From: Aliarcobacter sp017996075
Lineage (GTDB): Bacteria; Campylobacterota; Campylobacteria; Campylobacterales; Arcobacteraceae
DNA: 64,000 nt
NCBI RefSeq assembly: GCF_051062515.1
Contig: NZ_JAMXEK010000002.1
Reading direction: 5' to 3' (one strand)
Every line of letters starts with the position of its first letter. Positions within the stretch are counted from its first letter, which is position 1. A program made the position numbers and the translations under genes. Shown here one piece after another: positions 35,388-44,857 of this stretch. The notes beneath the pieces were generated by a model, which saw only the letters and a program-made list of their open reading frames with translations, was not told the origin of the DNA and ran no database searches.

Positions 35388-36980
35388 TTAAACTGATTTA
35401 GATTCCATAAACTCTTCGTAACTTCCTTTAAAGTCAATAATAGTTCCATCTTCTTGAATTTCAATAATTCTATTTGCATAAGCATCAAGTAACTCTCTAT
35501 CGTGAGATACACAAATAACTGAACCAGCATATTGATGTAATCCCTCACCTAAAGCAATAATTGCTTCAAGGTCAAGGTGATTTGTTGGTTCATCAAGAAC
35601 AAGGAAATTTCCTTGTTCTAACATAATTTTAGATAACATCATTCTATGTTTTTCTCCCCCACTACAAGAATCTACTTTTTTCTCTTGCTCTTGACCATTA
35701 AATAGCATTCTTCCAAGACAATTTCTAATCTCTCCAATATCTGCATCTCTATCACAACCTCTTAACCAGTCATATAAAGTCATATCACCATTTATAAAAT
35801 CTGTTGTATTTTGAGGAAAATAAGAGTTTTGAATAGTTGCTCCCCATAAAACTTCTCCACTATTGGCTTGTAAATTTCCAACTAAAATTTCGCAAAGTGT
35901 TGTTTTTCCAACTCCATTTGGACCAATTAAAGCAATTTTATCACCTTTTTCAAGAGTAAATGAAATATCATTTAAAACAACTTTATCTCCATAAGATTTA
36001 CATATATTTTTAACAGTTAAAAGCTCTTTTCCAACCTCTCTTTTTTGTCTAAAAATAATAGATGGGTCTCTTCTACTTGACACTTCAATAGCTTGGATAT
36101 CGAGTTTATCAAGTTGTTTTTGTCTTGAAGTTGCTTGTTTTGCTTTTGAAGCATTTGCACTAAATCTAGCAATAAATTTTTCAAGTTCTTCTTTCTCTTT
36201 TTGTTTTTTACTCACATCTGTTTGTTGTTGTTTTGCTATAAGTGTTGATGCTATATACCAATCATCATAAGTTCCACTAAATTCTCTAATTTTTTTGAAA
36301 TCAACATCTAAAATATTTGTACAAACTGCATTTAAAAAGTGTCTATCATGAGAGATTACAACCATTGTTCCATCGTGGTGTTGAAGTTGATTTTCAAGCC
36401 AACCAATAGTATCAATATCTAAGTTATTTGTAGGCTCATCCAAAAATAAAATATCTGGTTTTGGATATAAAACTTGTGCTAAAAGTATTTTAACTTTATC
36501 TCCACCTGTTAAAGTACTCATTAAATTTTGTTGAGTAGAAGCTGGAAAACCTAAATCTTCAAGAATTTTTGTAACTTTAATATCATATTCATAAGTTGGG
36601 TCTTCTTCACAACAAATAATCTCTAGCTCTGCTAATCTATTATTTACTTCATCTGTAAATTCAGGACTTAAATACAACTCTTCTTTCTCTTTTACAGCAT
36701 CATAAAGTCTTTTATTTCCCATTAAAACTGTATCAAAAAGAGTAAAGTTTTCAAAAGCAAATTGATTTTGAGATAAAACCCCTACTTTTTTTCCATTTTG
36801 AATTTGTACTTCTCCTTCAGTTGCCTCTTCTTGTCCTGAAAGAATTTTTAGAAATGTTGTTTTACCAGCACCATTTGCACCAATTAAACCATATCTTTTC
36901 CCACTATCAAGTTTTAAATTTATCTCAGCAAAAAGAACTCTTGCTCCGAAAGATTTTTTTAAATTAACTATTTGAACCAT
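35388..36980 (-). CDS. ABC-F family ATPase (YbiT-like)
   Basis: 530 residues with two ABC domains and no membrane part. Walker A motifs GANGAGKTT and GPNGVGKTT, signatures LTGGDKVK and CSGGEKHR, and Walker B LFLDEPTNNLD and LVLDEPTNHLD are present. The linker between them (QQQTDVSKKQKEKEELEKFI) is the ABC-F P-site tRNA interaction motif. These proteins act on ribosomes; the extra region in domain one and the overall order are YbiT-like. Monocistronic. Confidence 0.92.
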   Translation of the reverse strand: MVQIVNLKKSFGARVLFAEINLKLDSGKRYGLIGANGAGKTTFLKILSGQEEATEGEVQIQNGKKVGVLSQNQFAFENFTLFDTVLMGNKRLYDAVKEKEELYLSPEFTDEVNNRLAELEIICCEEDPTYEYDIKVTKILEDLGFPASTQQNLMSTLTGGDKVKILLAQVLYPKPDILFLDEPTNNLDIDTIGWLENQLQHHDGTMVVISHDRHFLNAVCTNILDVDFKKIREFSGTYDDWYIASTLIAKQQQTDVSKKQKEKEELEKFIARFSANASKAKQATSRQKQLDKLDIQAIEVSSRRDPSIIFRQKREVGKELLTVKNICKSYGDKVVLNDISFTLEKGDKIALIGPNGVGKTTLCEILVGNLQANSGEVLWGATIQNSYFPQNTTDFINGDMTLYDWLRGCDRDADIGEIRNCLGRMLFNGQEQEKKVDSCSGGEKHRMMLSKIMLEQGNFLVLDEPTNHLDLEAIIALGEGLHQYAGSVICVSHDRELLDAYANRIIEIQEDGTIIDFKGSYEEFMESKSV

Positions 36981-37085
36981 ATTACAACTTCTCCATTTTT
37001 ATTTAACTATTTTTATTTTTTTGTGATTTTTTAATTTTAATTTGGCGATTATATCCAAAAAATAAGTTTTATGGCTTAAAAGAGC

Positions 37086-38579
37086 TTACAGCTCTTTTTC
37101 AAAAGCCAACTTCATAATATCATCTTCGCTTATAATATCGCTATTATCTTCATTTGGTGGATTTTTTATCCATAAAACTTTTGTTTTTAATTGGTCAAGC
37201 TGATATTTTGTAAGATTTTTAATTAAGTTATCTGTTATCATCTCTTTTGTAAGAGTATTTGCATTTAACATTTTTTTAATAACTTTTTCTAAATTCTTTT
37301 TAGTACTTTCAAATGCTTTTTCTTCGTCTGTTAATGAAATATACTCTTCATCTAAATATTTCATAACAGCATCACCTGGATATTTATAAGTTGTAATTCC
37401 TTTATAGTTATACTTTTGACACTTAAGTCTTGGAATATAAACTCCTGTAAAAACATACCCTTGCACAGAATTTACACCTTCTAAAGTTCTTAAAGGATTA
37501 TGTGAACATATGTAATCATCTTTTACAATAGTTGGAGAGTTTTGAAGAGATGTTATATTGTTGTGCAATATTACAAAACTTCCTTTAACCTCTTTTGGTC
37601 CTCCACGAAGAGAGTTTAGTTCATTTTTATGAGCAAAAAAGCTTCCACCAACTCTTGTTGGGCTTCCTTCTAGAGAAACTAACTCATTTTCACTTATATC
37701 AAAATCTCCATCTACATAATTAAAATTTATTGGTAGTTTTGAAAGGTTTGGAAGTCTATTTGATAACTTTACATCACCGTGAACATCAACAGAGTTATCA
37801 GGTAAAATTGTAGTATTTTTTATATCAAATTTATCAAGCCAAGCTTGAATATCTTCATTATTTGTTAAAGCAACTACTGGTCTGTAAATATGAGAAACAG
37901 CTTCACTACCTTTGTATCTATAAAACTGTCCTTCTTCGTCAAATTTTGAAGTAATATTTAGTTTAATATCTGTTACTAAATCTCCTCCAATTTCATCTGC
38001 AACTCCATCTAAATCGCTTAATCTATTTGTGTTACAAAGATAATCTTCTTTTACTGAAATTGGTCCACCAATTAATCTTTCAATAATATTACTTGAGCAG
38101 TCAAAATATGTATCAATACTTTTTGGTCCACCTTCAAGTGTAGTTAGACGATTATTGTTGCACTTAAAATGACCTTTTACAGTTCGTGGACTTGCTTTTA
38201 TTGAAGTTAGTTCATTAAATGAGCAATCATAAAATCCTTTTACCTCTTTTGGTCCATATGATAAGTTTTTTAAATTATTGTGAGAGCAATCAAAATCACC
38301 AACTTCAACAGGACAATCAAACAGTGAGGTTAATTTATTGTATGAACAGTTAAAATCTTTCATTACAATTTTTGGACAACCTTCAAGACTAGGTAACTCA
38401 TTATTACTTATATCAAAATATCCATCTATTCTATCAAACTTAATAGGAAGTTTTTGACCTTTTAGTTTCTCACTTAGATTTACATTTCCTTGAACTGAAA
38501 CATAAAAATCTTCTGATATATGATAGTTGCTTATACCATAATCTCTAAGCCAGTTTTCAATATCACTAATACTTAGCAT
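37086..38579 (-). CDS. Tandem leucine-rich-repeat-like protein with internal duplication
   Basis: 497 residues, no signal peptide. Repeats of about 20-21 residues follow the pattern FxCSxNxLxxLxGxPxxVxxx, for example GDFDCSHNNLKNLSYGPKEV. The array begins twice: residues 1-65 (ISDIENWLRDYGISNY to DISNNELPSLEGCP) resemble residues about 238-310 (NEDIQAWLDKFDIKNT to DISENELVSLEGSP). The protein is thus two related modules, the second shorter, followed by a helical tail. Similar repeats occur in proteins of unknown role, some in large phages. A protein-binding function is likely; nothing more can be said. Confidence 0.75.
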   Translation of the reverse strand: MLSISDIENWLRDYGISNYHISEDFYVSVQGNVNLSEKLKGQKLPIKFDRIDGYFDISNNELPSLEGCPKIVMKDFNCSYNKLTSLFDCPVEVGDFDCSHNNLKNLSYGPKEVKGFYDCSFNELTSIKASPRTVKGHFKCNNNRLTTLEGGPKSIDTYFDCSSNIIERLIGGPISVKEDYLCNTNRLSDLDGVADEIGGDLVTDIKLNITSKFDEEGQFYRYKGSEAVSHIYRPVVALTNNEDIQAWLDKFDIKNTTILPDNSVDVHGDVKLSNRLPNLSKLPINFNYVDGDFDISENELVSLEGSPTRVGGSFFAHKNELNSLRGGPKEVKGSFVILHNNITSLQNSPTIVKDDYICSHNPLRTLEGVNSVQGYVFTGVYIPRLKCQKYNYKGITTYKYPGDAVMKYLDEEYISLTDEEKAFESTKKNLEKVIKKMLNANTLTKEMITDNLIKNLTKYQLDQLKTKVLWIKNPPNEDNSDIISEDDIMKLAFEKEL

Positions 38580-38635
38580 CTTTTTAAGCCCTTAAATAAT
38601 TTTTTAAATTTTGATATATATTAACATTTTATTAC

Positions 38636-39265
38636 TTAGTTTATAAATTCAACAATATCTTCAAATTTATCTCTTATTTGTGTACTTTGCTCTTTTATTC
38701 TGTATCCAAAAGGAACAATTACAGAAAGTTGATACTCTTTTGTATTTAAGTTTAAAACTTTTTCAACATTCTCTTTTTCAAATCCTTCAATTGGACAAGA
38801 ATCAATCCCTCTAATAGCTGCTGCTGTCATCATATTTGCCATTGCAATATATGTTTGTTTTGAAGTCCAAGCAAGAGTTTTTTCATCACTACTAAAAGTA
38901 TCTTCCAAATGACTTGTATATCTTTTAATATAAGCATCTACCATCTCTTGAGGCATTCCTCTTCTATTAAACTTTCTTAATACTTCACTTGAAGTTGGTT
39001 TTGTACTTTCAATTGCTGCTAAAAGAACAACTAAGTGTGAGCAAGTTGTAATTTGTGGCTGATCCCAACAAAATGGTCTAATTTTTGCTTTTAACTCAGG
39101 ATTTGTAATAACCAAAAATTTCCAAGGCTCTTGTCCAAATGAGCTAGGAGATTTTCTTCCTGTTTCAAGAATATATTTTATATCCTCATTGCTAATCTTT
39201 TTTGTTTCATCAAAAATTTTACAAGCATGTCTAAAATCCATTGCTTCTATAAAAGTTTTTTCCAT
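38636..39265 (-). CDS. Nitroreductase-family NAD(P)H-dependent FMN oxidoreductase
   Basis: 209 residues. FRHACKIFDETKKIS, the FMN-binding ETGRKSPSSFGQEPWKFLVI stretch and the C-terminal SCPIEGF..VPFGYR pattern identify an NfsB-like nitroreductase. It probably reduces quinones or nitro compounds in the cytoplasm. It follows mdaB in the same direction after 30 bases, so the two form a redox operon. Confidence 0.9.
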   Translation of the reverse strand: MEKTFIEAMDFRHACKIFDETKKISNEDIKYILETGRKSPSSFGQEPWKFLVITNPELKAKIRPFCWDQPQITTCSHLVVLLAAIESTKPTSSEVLRKFNRRGMPQEMVDAYIKRYTSHLEDTFSSDEKTLAWTSKQTYIAMANMMTAAAIRGIDSCPIEGFEKENVEKVLNLNTKEYQLSVIVPFGYRIKEQSTQIRDKFEDIVEFIN

Positions 39266-39295
39266 ATTTTATCCTTTTAATTTAATTTTGTAATT

Positions 39296-39877
39296 TTATA
39301 AAAAATTCTCTCTTAAAGTCTCTTCAAATTTAACTAACTCTTTATTTAAATCCAAATCACCTTTAAAAATATCATGAACAGAGTAAGTTTTTAAAGGTTC
39401 AAGTCCAACAAATTGAAATGTTTTATGAGTAGCAACATTTGCTTCATCTAAAGATAATCCATCAAAAAAGCCATTTGGATTATTAAATTCACTCTTTGGA
39501 CAGTTGTAAGTAATACTTAACATATATTTTTTACCTTTTAAAAGTCCTCCACTTCCATAAGTTTTACTCTCATCACTTCTACTTCTTCCATCACTTGTAT
39601 AGTGTCTTCCTTGAGTAAAAGTCTCATCAAAATATTTTTTAGTAATCCAAGGAATTCCCATCCAATAAACAGGATATTGAAACAGTACAGCATCAGCCCA
39701 CTCAAATTTTTCACACTCTTCTTCTGTTTTATAACCATTTTCAATATTTGTATGTTTTACTTCAAAACCATTATCTAAAAAAAACTTTGTTGCTTTATCT
39801 ATATATTTTTGAGTTAATTCACCACGTGCAACTACATCATAATATTGATGTCCATTTATAATTAAAACTTTTTTCAT
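39296..39877 (-). CDS. mdaB: NADPH quinone reductase MdaB (flavodoxin-like fold)
   Basis: 193 residues. ADAVLFQYPVYWMGIPWITKKYFDETFTQGRHYTSDGRSR and GKKYMLSITYNCPKSEFN are characteristic of MdaB. It reduces quinones by two electrons with FAD and protects from oxidative stress in Helicobacter relatives. First gene of the pair with the nitroreductase, divergent from the AEC transporter. Confidence 0.92.
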   Translation of the reverse strand: MKKVLIINGHQYYDVVARGELTQKYIDKATKFFLDNGFEVKHTNIENGYKTEEECEKFEWADAVLFQYPVYWMGIPWITKKYFDETFTQGRHYTSDGRSRSDESKTYGSGGLLKGKKYMLSITYNCPKSEFNNPNGFFDGLSLDEANVATHKTFQFVGLEPLKTYSVHDIFKGDLDLNKELVKFEETLRENFL

Positions 39878-39996
39878 GATTCATCCTTTTAAAATTATTT
39901 AAAACATGAATGTATCAAAAATAATCTTAATCTCTGTATTAAATAATTAAAACAGATTATGATAAAGTTATGTTTCATTTATACAAAAGGTTCATT

Positions 39997-40899
39997 TTGG
40001 AAAATATATTATTAATTTTATTTGCTCTGTTTTTAGGATATATGCTAAATCGTTTAAATATTATGCAAAAAGATGGTTCAATTGCTTTAAATAAATTTGT
40101 ACTTTATGTATCATATCCTGCAATTGTACTTTTACAAACACCAAAAATAAGCTTCTCTTTAGAGCTTATGATTCCAGCGATTGTTGCTTGGACTGTTATG
40201 ACTTTAAGTGCTTTTTTAATTCTTTTTTTATCAAAGATTTTTGATTTTAGTAAAGAGGTAACTGGAAGTTTAATGCTAGTTGCTATTTTGACAAATAGCT
40301 CATTTTTAGGTATTCCACTACTTGATACTTATTTGCCAAATGATAATTTTATGCCATATTTACTAGTTTATGATCAACTAGGAACCTTTTTGGCATTTGC
40401 AATATATGGAACATTTATAGTCTCACTATATACAAGCAAAACAAAAGTGACTTTTAAACTCATAACTGTAAAAGTTCTAACATTTCCACCATTTTTAACT
40501 CTTATTTTTGCCCTATTTCTTGTAGGTGTTGAGTTTCATCCAACTATTACAAAAGTATTAGAAGCTTTTGCCCTAACAACTGTTCCAGTAGCACTTGTAG
40601 CAGCTGGACTTCAACTTCAACTTAAACTTCCAAAAGAGGATATAAAACCTTTTAGCGTGGCACTTTTTGTAAAACTTATTTTTGCTCCAATTATTGCAAT
40701 TATTGTTTGTAAAATTTTTGGATGGAATAATCTTGCAGGAACTGTATCAATACTAGAAGCTGCTATGGCTCCAATGATAACAGCAGGTGCAATAGCAGCA
40801 ATGGCTGGACTTGCTCCAAGACTTAGTTCTGCAATTGTTGGATATGGGATTTTAATCTCTTTTGCTACAACATATCTATTTAAAATTTTAATAATGTAA
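39997..40899 (+). CDS. AEC-family transporter
   Basis: 300 residues from a TTG at 39997, preceded by AAAAGG; an in-frame ATG at 39970 has no ribosome site and sits just after a TATGAT. About ten membrane helices in two halves, with the AEC/Mem_trans motifs LNKFVLYVSYPAIVLLQTP and the C-terminal LEAAMAPMITAGAIA. These export organic acids or auxin-like compounds; the substrate is unknown. Divergent from mdaB. Confidence 0.85.
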   Translation: MENILLILFALFLGYMLNRLNIMQKDGSIALNKFVLYVSYPAIVLLQTPKISFSLELMIPAIVAWTVMTLSAFLILFLSKIFDFSKEVTGSLMLVAILTNSSFLGIPLLDTYLPNDNFMPYLLVYDQLGTFLAFAIYGTFIVSLYTSKTKVTFKLITVKVLTFPPFLTLIFALFLVGVEFHPTITKVLEAFALTTVPVALVAAGLQLQLKLPKEDIKPFSVALFVKLIFAPIIAIIVCKIFGWNNLAGTVSILEAAMAPMITAGAIAAMAGLAPRLSSAIVGYGILISFATTYLFKILIM

Positions 40900-40956
40900 T
40901 TCATCAACTATTAACCAAATTTTAGTAAGAATTGCAAAAAAATTTTAAGGAAAAGA

Positions 40957-41697
40957 ATGTTTAGAATATTAAAAAATATAATATTTCTATCTTTATTTCT
41001 AGCTTTAACTCTAGAAGCAAAAGAAAAAGAGCTAACAAACAAACAAATGCTAGAGTTTGAAAGCTTAGAACTGTTTAAAAAAGCTGGTATAAAAGTTGAA
41101 AAAGCTTACGATATAGGAAGCTTATATCTTCTTTCAATAGTTGTTCAAGGAAATAAAGATGAAATTTTCTTAACAAAAGATAAAAACTATCTTATCTCAG
41201 GTGCTGTAATAAATACAACAACAGGTATGCAAATAAAAGCTCCTGTAAACTTAGCTATATTAAAAGATAAAGAAGCATTTACTTATGGAAATGGAAAAGA
41301 TGAGTATATTCTTTTTACAGACCCAGAGTGTTCATATTGTAAAAAATTTGAATCATTTTTACCTCAAATAAAAGATAAGGTAAAAATAAAAGTATTTTTC
41401 TTCCCTTTAGACTTTCATGAAAATGCAAAAGATTTAAGTATATACATTATGAGTAAAAAAACAAGAGATGAAAAAATTAATGCAATGTTTGAATTTAATA
41501 TTGGCGATAACTTAAGTAAAGTAAAAAATGCAAAATACTCTAAAAATGAGTTAGAAAAACTAGAGAAAAAGCTTGAAGAGCATATAAATTTAGGAATAAG
41601 TTTAAATGTACAAGGAACTCCAGCACTATTTGATAAAGATGGAAATAGTATTGTTTGGGTTAATCTTTTAGAAAAATATGGAATAGAGTTTAAATAA
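40957..41697 (+). CDS. DsbC-like periplasmic thiol:disulfide protein
   Basis: 246 residues with a signal peptide (1 to about 21). The N-terminal region resembles the DsbC dimerisation domain. The thioredoxin fold has the redox centre CSYC in FTDPECSYCKKFE and the cis-Pro loop VQGTPALF. It probably isomerises or reduces disulfides in the periplasm. The partner membrane reductase is not in the window. Confidence 0.88.
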   Translation: MFRILKNIIFLSLFLALTLEAKEKELTNKQMLEFESLELFKKAGIKVEKAYDIGSLYLLSIVVQGNKDEIFLTKDKNYLISGAVINTTTGMQIKAPVNLAILKDKEAFTYGNGKDEYILFTDPECSYCKKFESFLPQIKDKVKIKVFFFPLDFHENAKDLSIYIMSKKTRDEKINAMFEFNIGDNLSKVKNAKYSKNELEKLEKKLEEHINLGISLNVQGTPALFDKDGNSIVWVNLLEKYGIEFK

Positions 41698-41703
41698 TTA
41701 AAA

Positions 41704-41735
41704 AATGAAGATAGAGTTAAAAATCTATCTTCATT
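41704..41735. terminator. Terminator between the DsbC-like and TonB-like genes
   Basis: A perfect 12-bp stem (41704-41715 with 41724-41735) with an 8-base loop. On the minus strand it is followed by TTTTTAATT. It overlaps the 3' end of the TonB-like gene. Confidence 0.7.
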
Positions 41736-42751
41736 CTATAATATCTAGGAAAATGACTTTTTAGATTTTCTTCAATTTTTAGAGGAAAAATCTCTTCTAT
41801 TTGTGGCTTTACTTTATTAAAATAATCACTATTTCCATTTAAAAAAGTTAATTGTTCATAACTTCCATCTTTTAAAATAGTCACTCTAATATTTACAAAT
41901 TCTCCTCTTTTAAAAGTTGTTTTATCAAAATTTCTATCTATATTACTATAAACTTTTTTCTCAAATCTATCAAAAAAGTCATCAATATTTGATACTTCAT
42001 GATTAACTTCTTCACTATTCTCATCTGTTTTTACATCTTCTAAAGTTTTTGTTTCTAATGTAGTTTTTGGTTCAAGTAAAATAGTTTCATCTTTATGATC
42101 ATTATCTTTAATTTCTTGAACTGGCTCTTCATGCTTTTGCTCTGTAGCTAATTTATTTTCAACTCTTTGCTCATCTATGTTTTCAACAACTTTATTTTCA
42201 ACAACTTTATTTTCAACAACTTTATTTTCAACAACTTTATTTTCAACAACTTTATTTTCAACAACTTTATTTTCAACAACTTTATTTTCAACAACTTTAT
42301 CTTTTATATCTTCTTGTTTTAAAGCTTCAATATTTGTATTATCTGTAGAGATATTTTCTTCACTTTTAATAGTTTGTTCTTGAGTATTTAAATCCTCTTT
42401 TACTCTCTCTTCTTGCTTTGATAATATTTCAGCTCTTTGCGTAAGATAGATATTTTTTGTACTCTCTTCTTTATTTTCATCTTCTACTTTTTTTACAATT
42501 AAAAGCTCATCATTATTATCTGAAAAGAGTTTATTTTTTATATCCTCATAGATTTTAGATAAAAAACCATTTTCAGAAACAAATAGTTTTGAATCTTTTG
42601 TTTCCACTTCTACTTTAGTCTCTTTTGTTGCTGTTTCCAATGATAAATCATTATCTTTTGAAAAAACAAAAAAATAGATTAAATACAAAATAAAAAATAC
42701 ACCAATAACAATCAATATATCTTCAACAAAATTTTTAGTTCTTCTTTTCAT
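41717..42751 (-). CDS. TonB/TolA-like protein with 8-copy KVVEN repeat
   Basis: 344 residues. A membrane helix lies at about 13-31, then a long charged linker rich in Glu, Lys and Val, including eight perfect KVVEN copies. The C-terminal part (NIDRNFDKTTFKRGEFVNIRV to PRYYRMKIDF) looks like a TonB/TolA-type C-terminal domain. It would span the periplasm from the inner membrane. Whether it energises an outer-membrane receptor cannot be told. It is the last gene after the TlpA-like lipoprotein and ftsY, 14 bases behind the latter. Confidence 0.65.
   Translation of the reverse strand: MKRRTKNFVEDILIVIGVFFILYLIYFFVFSKDNDLSLETATKETKVEVETKDSKLFVSENGFLSKIYEDIKNKLFSDNNDELLIVKKVEDENKEESTKNIYLTQRAEILSKQEERVKEDLNTQEQTIKSEENISTDNTNIEALKQEDIKDKVVENKVVENKVVENKVVENKVVENKVVENKVVENKVVENIDEQRVENKLATEQKHEEPVQEIKDNDHKDETILLEPKTTLETKTLEDVKTDENSEEVNHEVSNIDDFFDRFEKKVYSNIDRNFDKTTFKRGEFVNIRVTILKDGSYEQLTFLNGNSDYFNKVKPQIEEIFPLKIEENLKSHFPRYYRMKIDF
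42180..42299 (-). repeat. Perfect 15-bp tandem repeat, 8 copies (KVVEN)
   Basis: The unit TTTTCAACAACTTTA (plus strand) occurs eight times without any mismatch. The length is a multiple of three, so copy changes would lengthen or shorten the periplasmic linker without breaking the frame. A 17-base match to the unit also lies in ftsY (43648-43664). Confidence 0.95.
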
Positions 42752-42765
42752 ATTTCCCTCTTCTA

Positions 42766-43698
42766 TTAATCTTTAATATAAATCTCATCAAGTAAACTAT
42801 CTACAAAATAATCAGGACTAAATTCTATCAAATCATCTTGTTTTTCACCAACACCTATATAAAAAATAGGAAGCTCAAGCTGATTTGATATTGAAAATAG
42901 TGCACCACCTTTAGCAGTTCCATCTAGTTTTGTTACAATAATACCATCTATTCCTACAATTTCATTAAAAGCTTTTGCCTGAGCAATTGCACTATTTCCT
43001 TGAGTTCCATCTAATATCATTAGCTTTTGATAAGGTCTATTTTCTAAAGCTTTTTCACAAACTTTTACTATCTTTTTTAACTCATTATTTAAGTTTGATT
43101 GAGTTTGAAGTCTTCCTGCTGTATCAATAATAACATTATCAATATTTCTAGCAATTGCTGAGCTAATTGTATCGTATGCTACAGCACTTGAATCATGCCC
43201 TTGTTTTGTTTTTATAATTGGAATATCAAGTTTAGTAGCCCAAGAAGTAAGTTGTTCAATAGCAGCAGCTCTAAAAGTATCTCCCGCTCCTAAAATTACA
43301 CTTTGTCCCTCTTTTTTTAATTTAGAAGCTAACTTTGCTATAGTTGTAGTTTTTCCAGCACCATTTACACCAATTATTAATCTTACATAAGGTTTTGAAA
43401 TATTTGAGAAATCAACATCTGGAGCATGTTCAAAAAGCATTACAAGTCTGTGCCTTAACTCTTTTCTTGAAATCATAGAAGGTAAACCATTCATAGCTTT
43501 TTCTATAATTTCATACTCAACATCTGCTTCAATTAGAATTTCTTCAATCTCTTCAAAAGATATTTTCTCTTTTTTTTGAGGTACTATGTTTTTTATTGAA
43601 GAGAAAGTTTTACTAAAAGCTTTTGAAAAAAAACTTTCGCTCTCTTCTTTATTTTCAACAACTTGATTCTCTTTATTTTTTTTAAGAAAGTTAAACAT
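42766..43698 (-). CDS. ftsY: Signal recognition particle receptor FtsY
   Basis: 310 residues. A short acidic N-terminal stretch (1-45) is followed by the N domain (helical) and the GTPase with G1 GVNGAGKTTT, DTFRAAAIEQL, DTAGR and TKLDGTAKGG. It docks SRP-ribosome complexes at the inner membrane. It is cotranscribed with the TlpA-like lipoprotein upstream (8 bases) and the TonB-like gene downstream. The N-terminal VVENK is shared with the neighbouring repeat unit. Confidence 0.97.
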   Translation of the reverse strand: MFNFLKKNKENQVVENKEESESFFSKAFSKTFSSIKNIVPQKKEKISFEEIEEILIEADVEYEIIEKAMNGLPSMISRKELRHRLVMLFEHAPDVDFSNISKPYVRLIIGVNGAGKTTTIAKLASKLKKEGQSVILGAGDTFRAAAIEQLTSWATKLDIPIIKTKQGHDSSAVAYDTISSAIARNIDNVIIDTAGRLQTQSNLNNELKKIVKVCEKALENRPYQKLMILDGTQGNSAIAQAKAFNEIVGIDGIIVTKLDGTAKGGALFSISNQLELPIFYIGVGEKQDDLIEFSPDYFVDSLLDEIYIKD

Positions 43699-43706
43699 TT
43701 TTTATC

Positions 43707-44255
43707 CTATTTCTCCAAAAGCTTTTTAATATCAATTTCTAACATCTCATTTGGAACTAAACCTGTATATTTTTGAAAAAATGTTCCATGTTTATCTATT
43801 AAAAAAGTAGTAGGAATTGCTTTAATTCCACCCAATGATTTAGCCAAATCAAAAGCTTCACTTGAGTTTGTTACTGTATAATTTACATTGTAAGATTTTA
43901 ACAACTCAATTATCTCTTCATTCGTTTTAAACTCTTCAAGCAAAATTCCAACTACAACAATATCATTTTTATAAGCTTCTTGAATTTGAACTAAATTTGA
44001 AATTTCAACCTTACAAGCTGGACACCAAGTTGTAAAAAAGTTTAATAAAACTATTTTATTGTTTATGTCTTTTAAAATTATCTTATCTTGATTTAAAGAT
44101 ATATTTATTTGTGAGTTATTAATTGTATTTAGGCTAAATTGCTTTTCAGCACTATTTATTATTGTAGTTTTTTGATTTTTATCACTTTTTGAATCACAAG
44201 CAGCAAAAAATAAAATTGGTAAAATAGTTAAAATTGCTAAAGTTTTAAACTTCAT
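43707..44255 (-). CDS. TlpA/ResA-like thioredoxin-fold lipoprotein
   Basis: 182 residues. The lipobox FFAAC (Cys20) follows a hydrophobic signal. The thioredoxin fold has the CXXC motif WCPACK in FFTTWCPACKVE, and KAIPTTFLIDKHG with the cis-Pro. It is probably an outer- or inner-membrane-anchored disulfide reductase, as in cytochrome c maturation or oxidative stress. First gene before ftsY. Confidence 0.9.
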   Translation of the reverse strand: MKFKTLAILTILPILFFAACDSKSDKNQKTTIINSAEKQFSLNTINNSQINISLNQDKIILKDINNKIVLLNFFTTWCPACKVEISNLVQIQEAYKNDIVVVGILLEEFKTNEEIIELLKSYNVNYTVTNSSEAFDLAKSLGGIKAIPTTFLIDKHGTFFQKYTGLVPNEMLEIDIKKLLEK

Positions 44256-44314
44256 TTTAATTCCTTTAGATAAAATTGTTTTTTAGGTAGAGATTTTACC
44301 TAAGTGAGGCTTAA

Positions 44315-44851
44315 ATGAACACAAATCACAAAAGTGATTTTCGAAAATCGTGTATTAAAAGATTAAAATATGTGGCACTTTTTTCAAAATACTCAAAAAA
44401 CAAGAGAGTTATTAAAAAATTAAAGAGTATTATACGAATTAGTGGTGCAAAAAATATTTTGTTGTATATTCCACTTGAAATGGAAGTAGATATAACACTT
44501 TTAATTACTGAGTTAAGAAAAGAAAAAAAAATAGTTTATGTACCATTTATGGAAGATGATAGTTTTAAAATAGTAAAGTATAGATTACCACTTCATAAAA
44601 AAAAGTTTAATATTAAAGAGCCTACAAACTCTTTTTTAAAACCAAATAAGATTGACTTAGCAGTAGTTCCTATTGTTGGAATTGATGTTTTAAACAAAAG
44701 AATCGGGTTTGGTAAAGGTATGTATGATAGATTTTTTTATAGATTAAAATACAAACCAAAAATAGTTTTTATACAACTTGAACTTTGTAAAAGTAAAGAA
44801 ATTTTAAGTGATAATTACGATATTGAAGCAGATTATATAATTACGGGATAG
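44315..44851 (+). CDS. 5-formyltetrahydrofolate cyclo-ligase
   Basis: 178 residues. The C-terminal GFGKGMYDRFF motif and the KNILLYIPLEMEVDITLLI block identify the family, which converts 5-formyl-THF to 5,10-methenyl-THF using ATP. It opens the operon with rny, rsmD and an ABC permease; rny starts 7 bases after its stop. Confidence 0.9.
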   Translation: MNTNHKSDFRKSCIKRLKYVALFSKYSKNKRVIKKLKSIIRISGAKNILLYIPLEMEVDITLLITELRKEKKIVYVPFMEDDSFKIVKYRLPLHKKKFNIKEPTNSFLKPNKIDLAVVPIVGIDVLNKRIGFGKGMYDRFFYRLKYKPKIVFIQLELCKSKEILSDNYDIEADYIITG

Positions 44852-44857
44852 GTTAAA

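Noticed and set aside
42180..42299. Short regular repeats as a possible CRISPR array
   Set aside because: The units are contiguous with no spacers and lie in frame in a gene; no cas genes are present.
42177..42383. Plus-strand ORF coding for repeated FSTTL units
   Set aside because: It is the shadow of the perfect 15-bp repeat in the minus-strand TonB-like gene and has no ribosome site.
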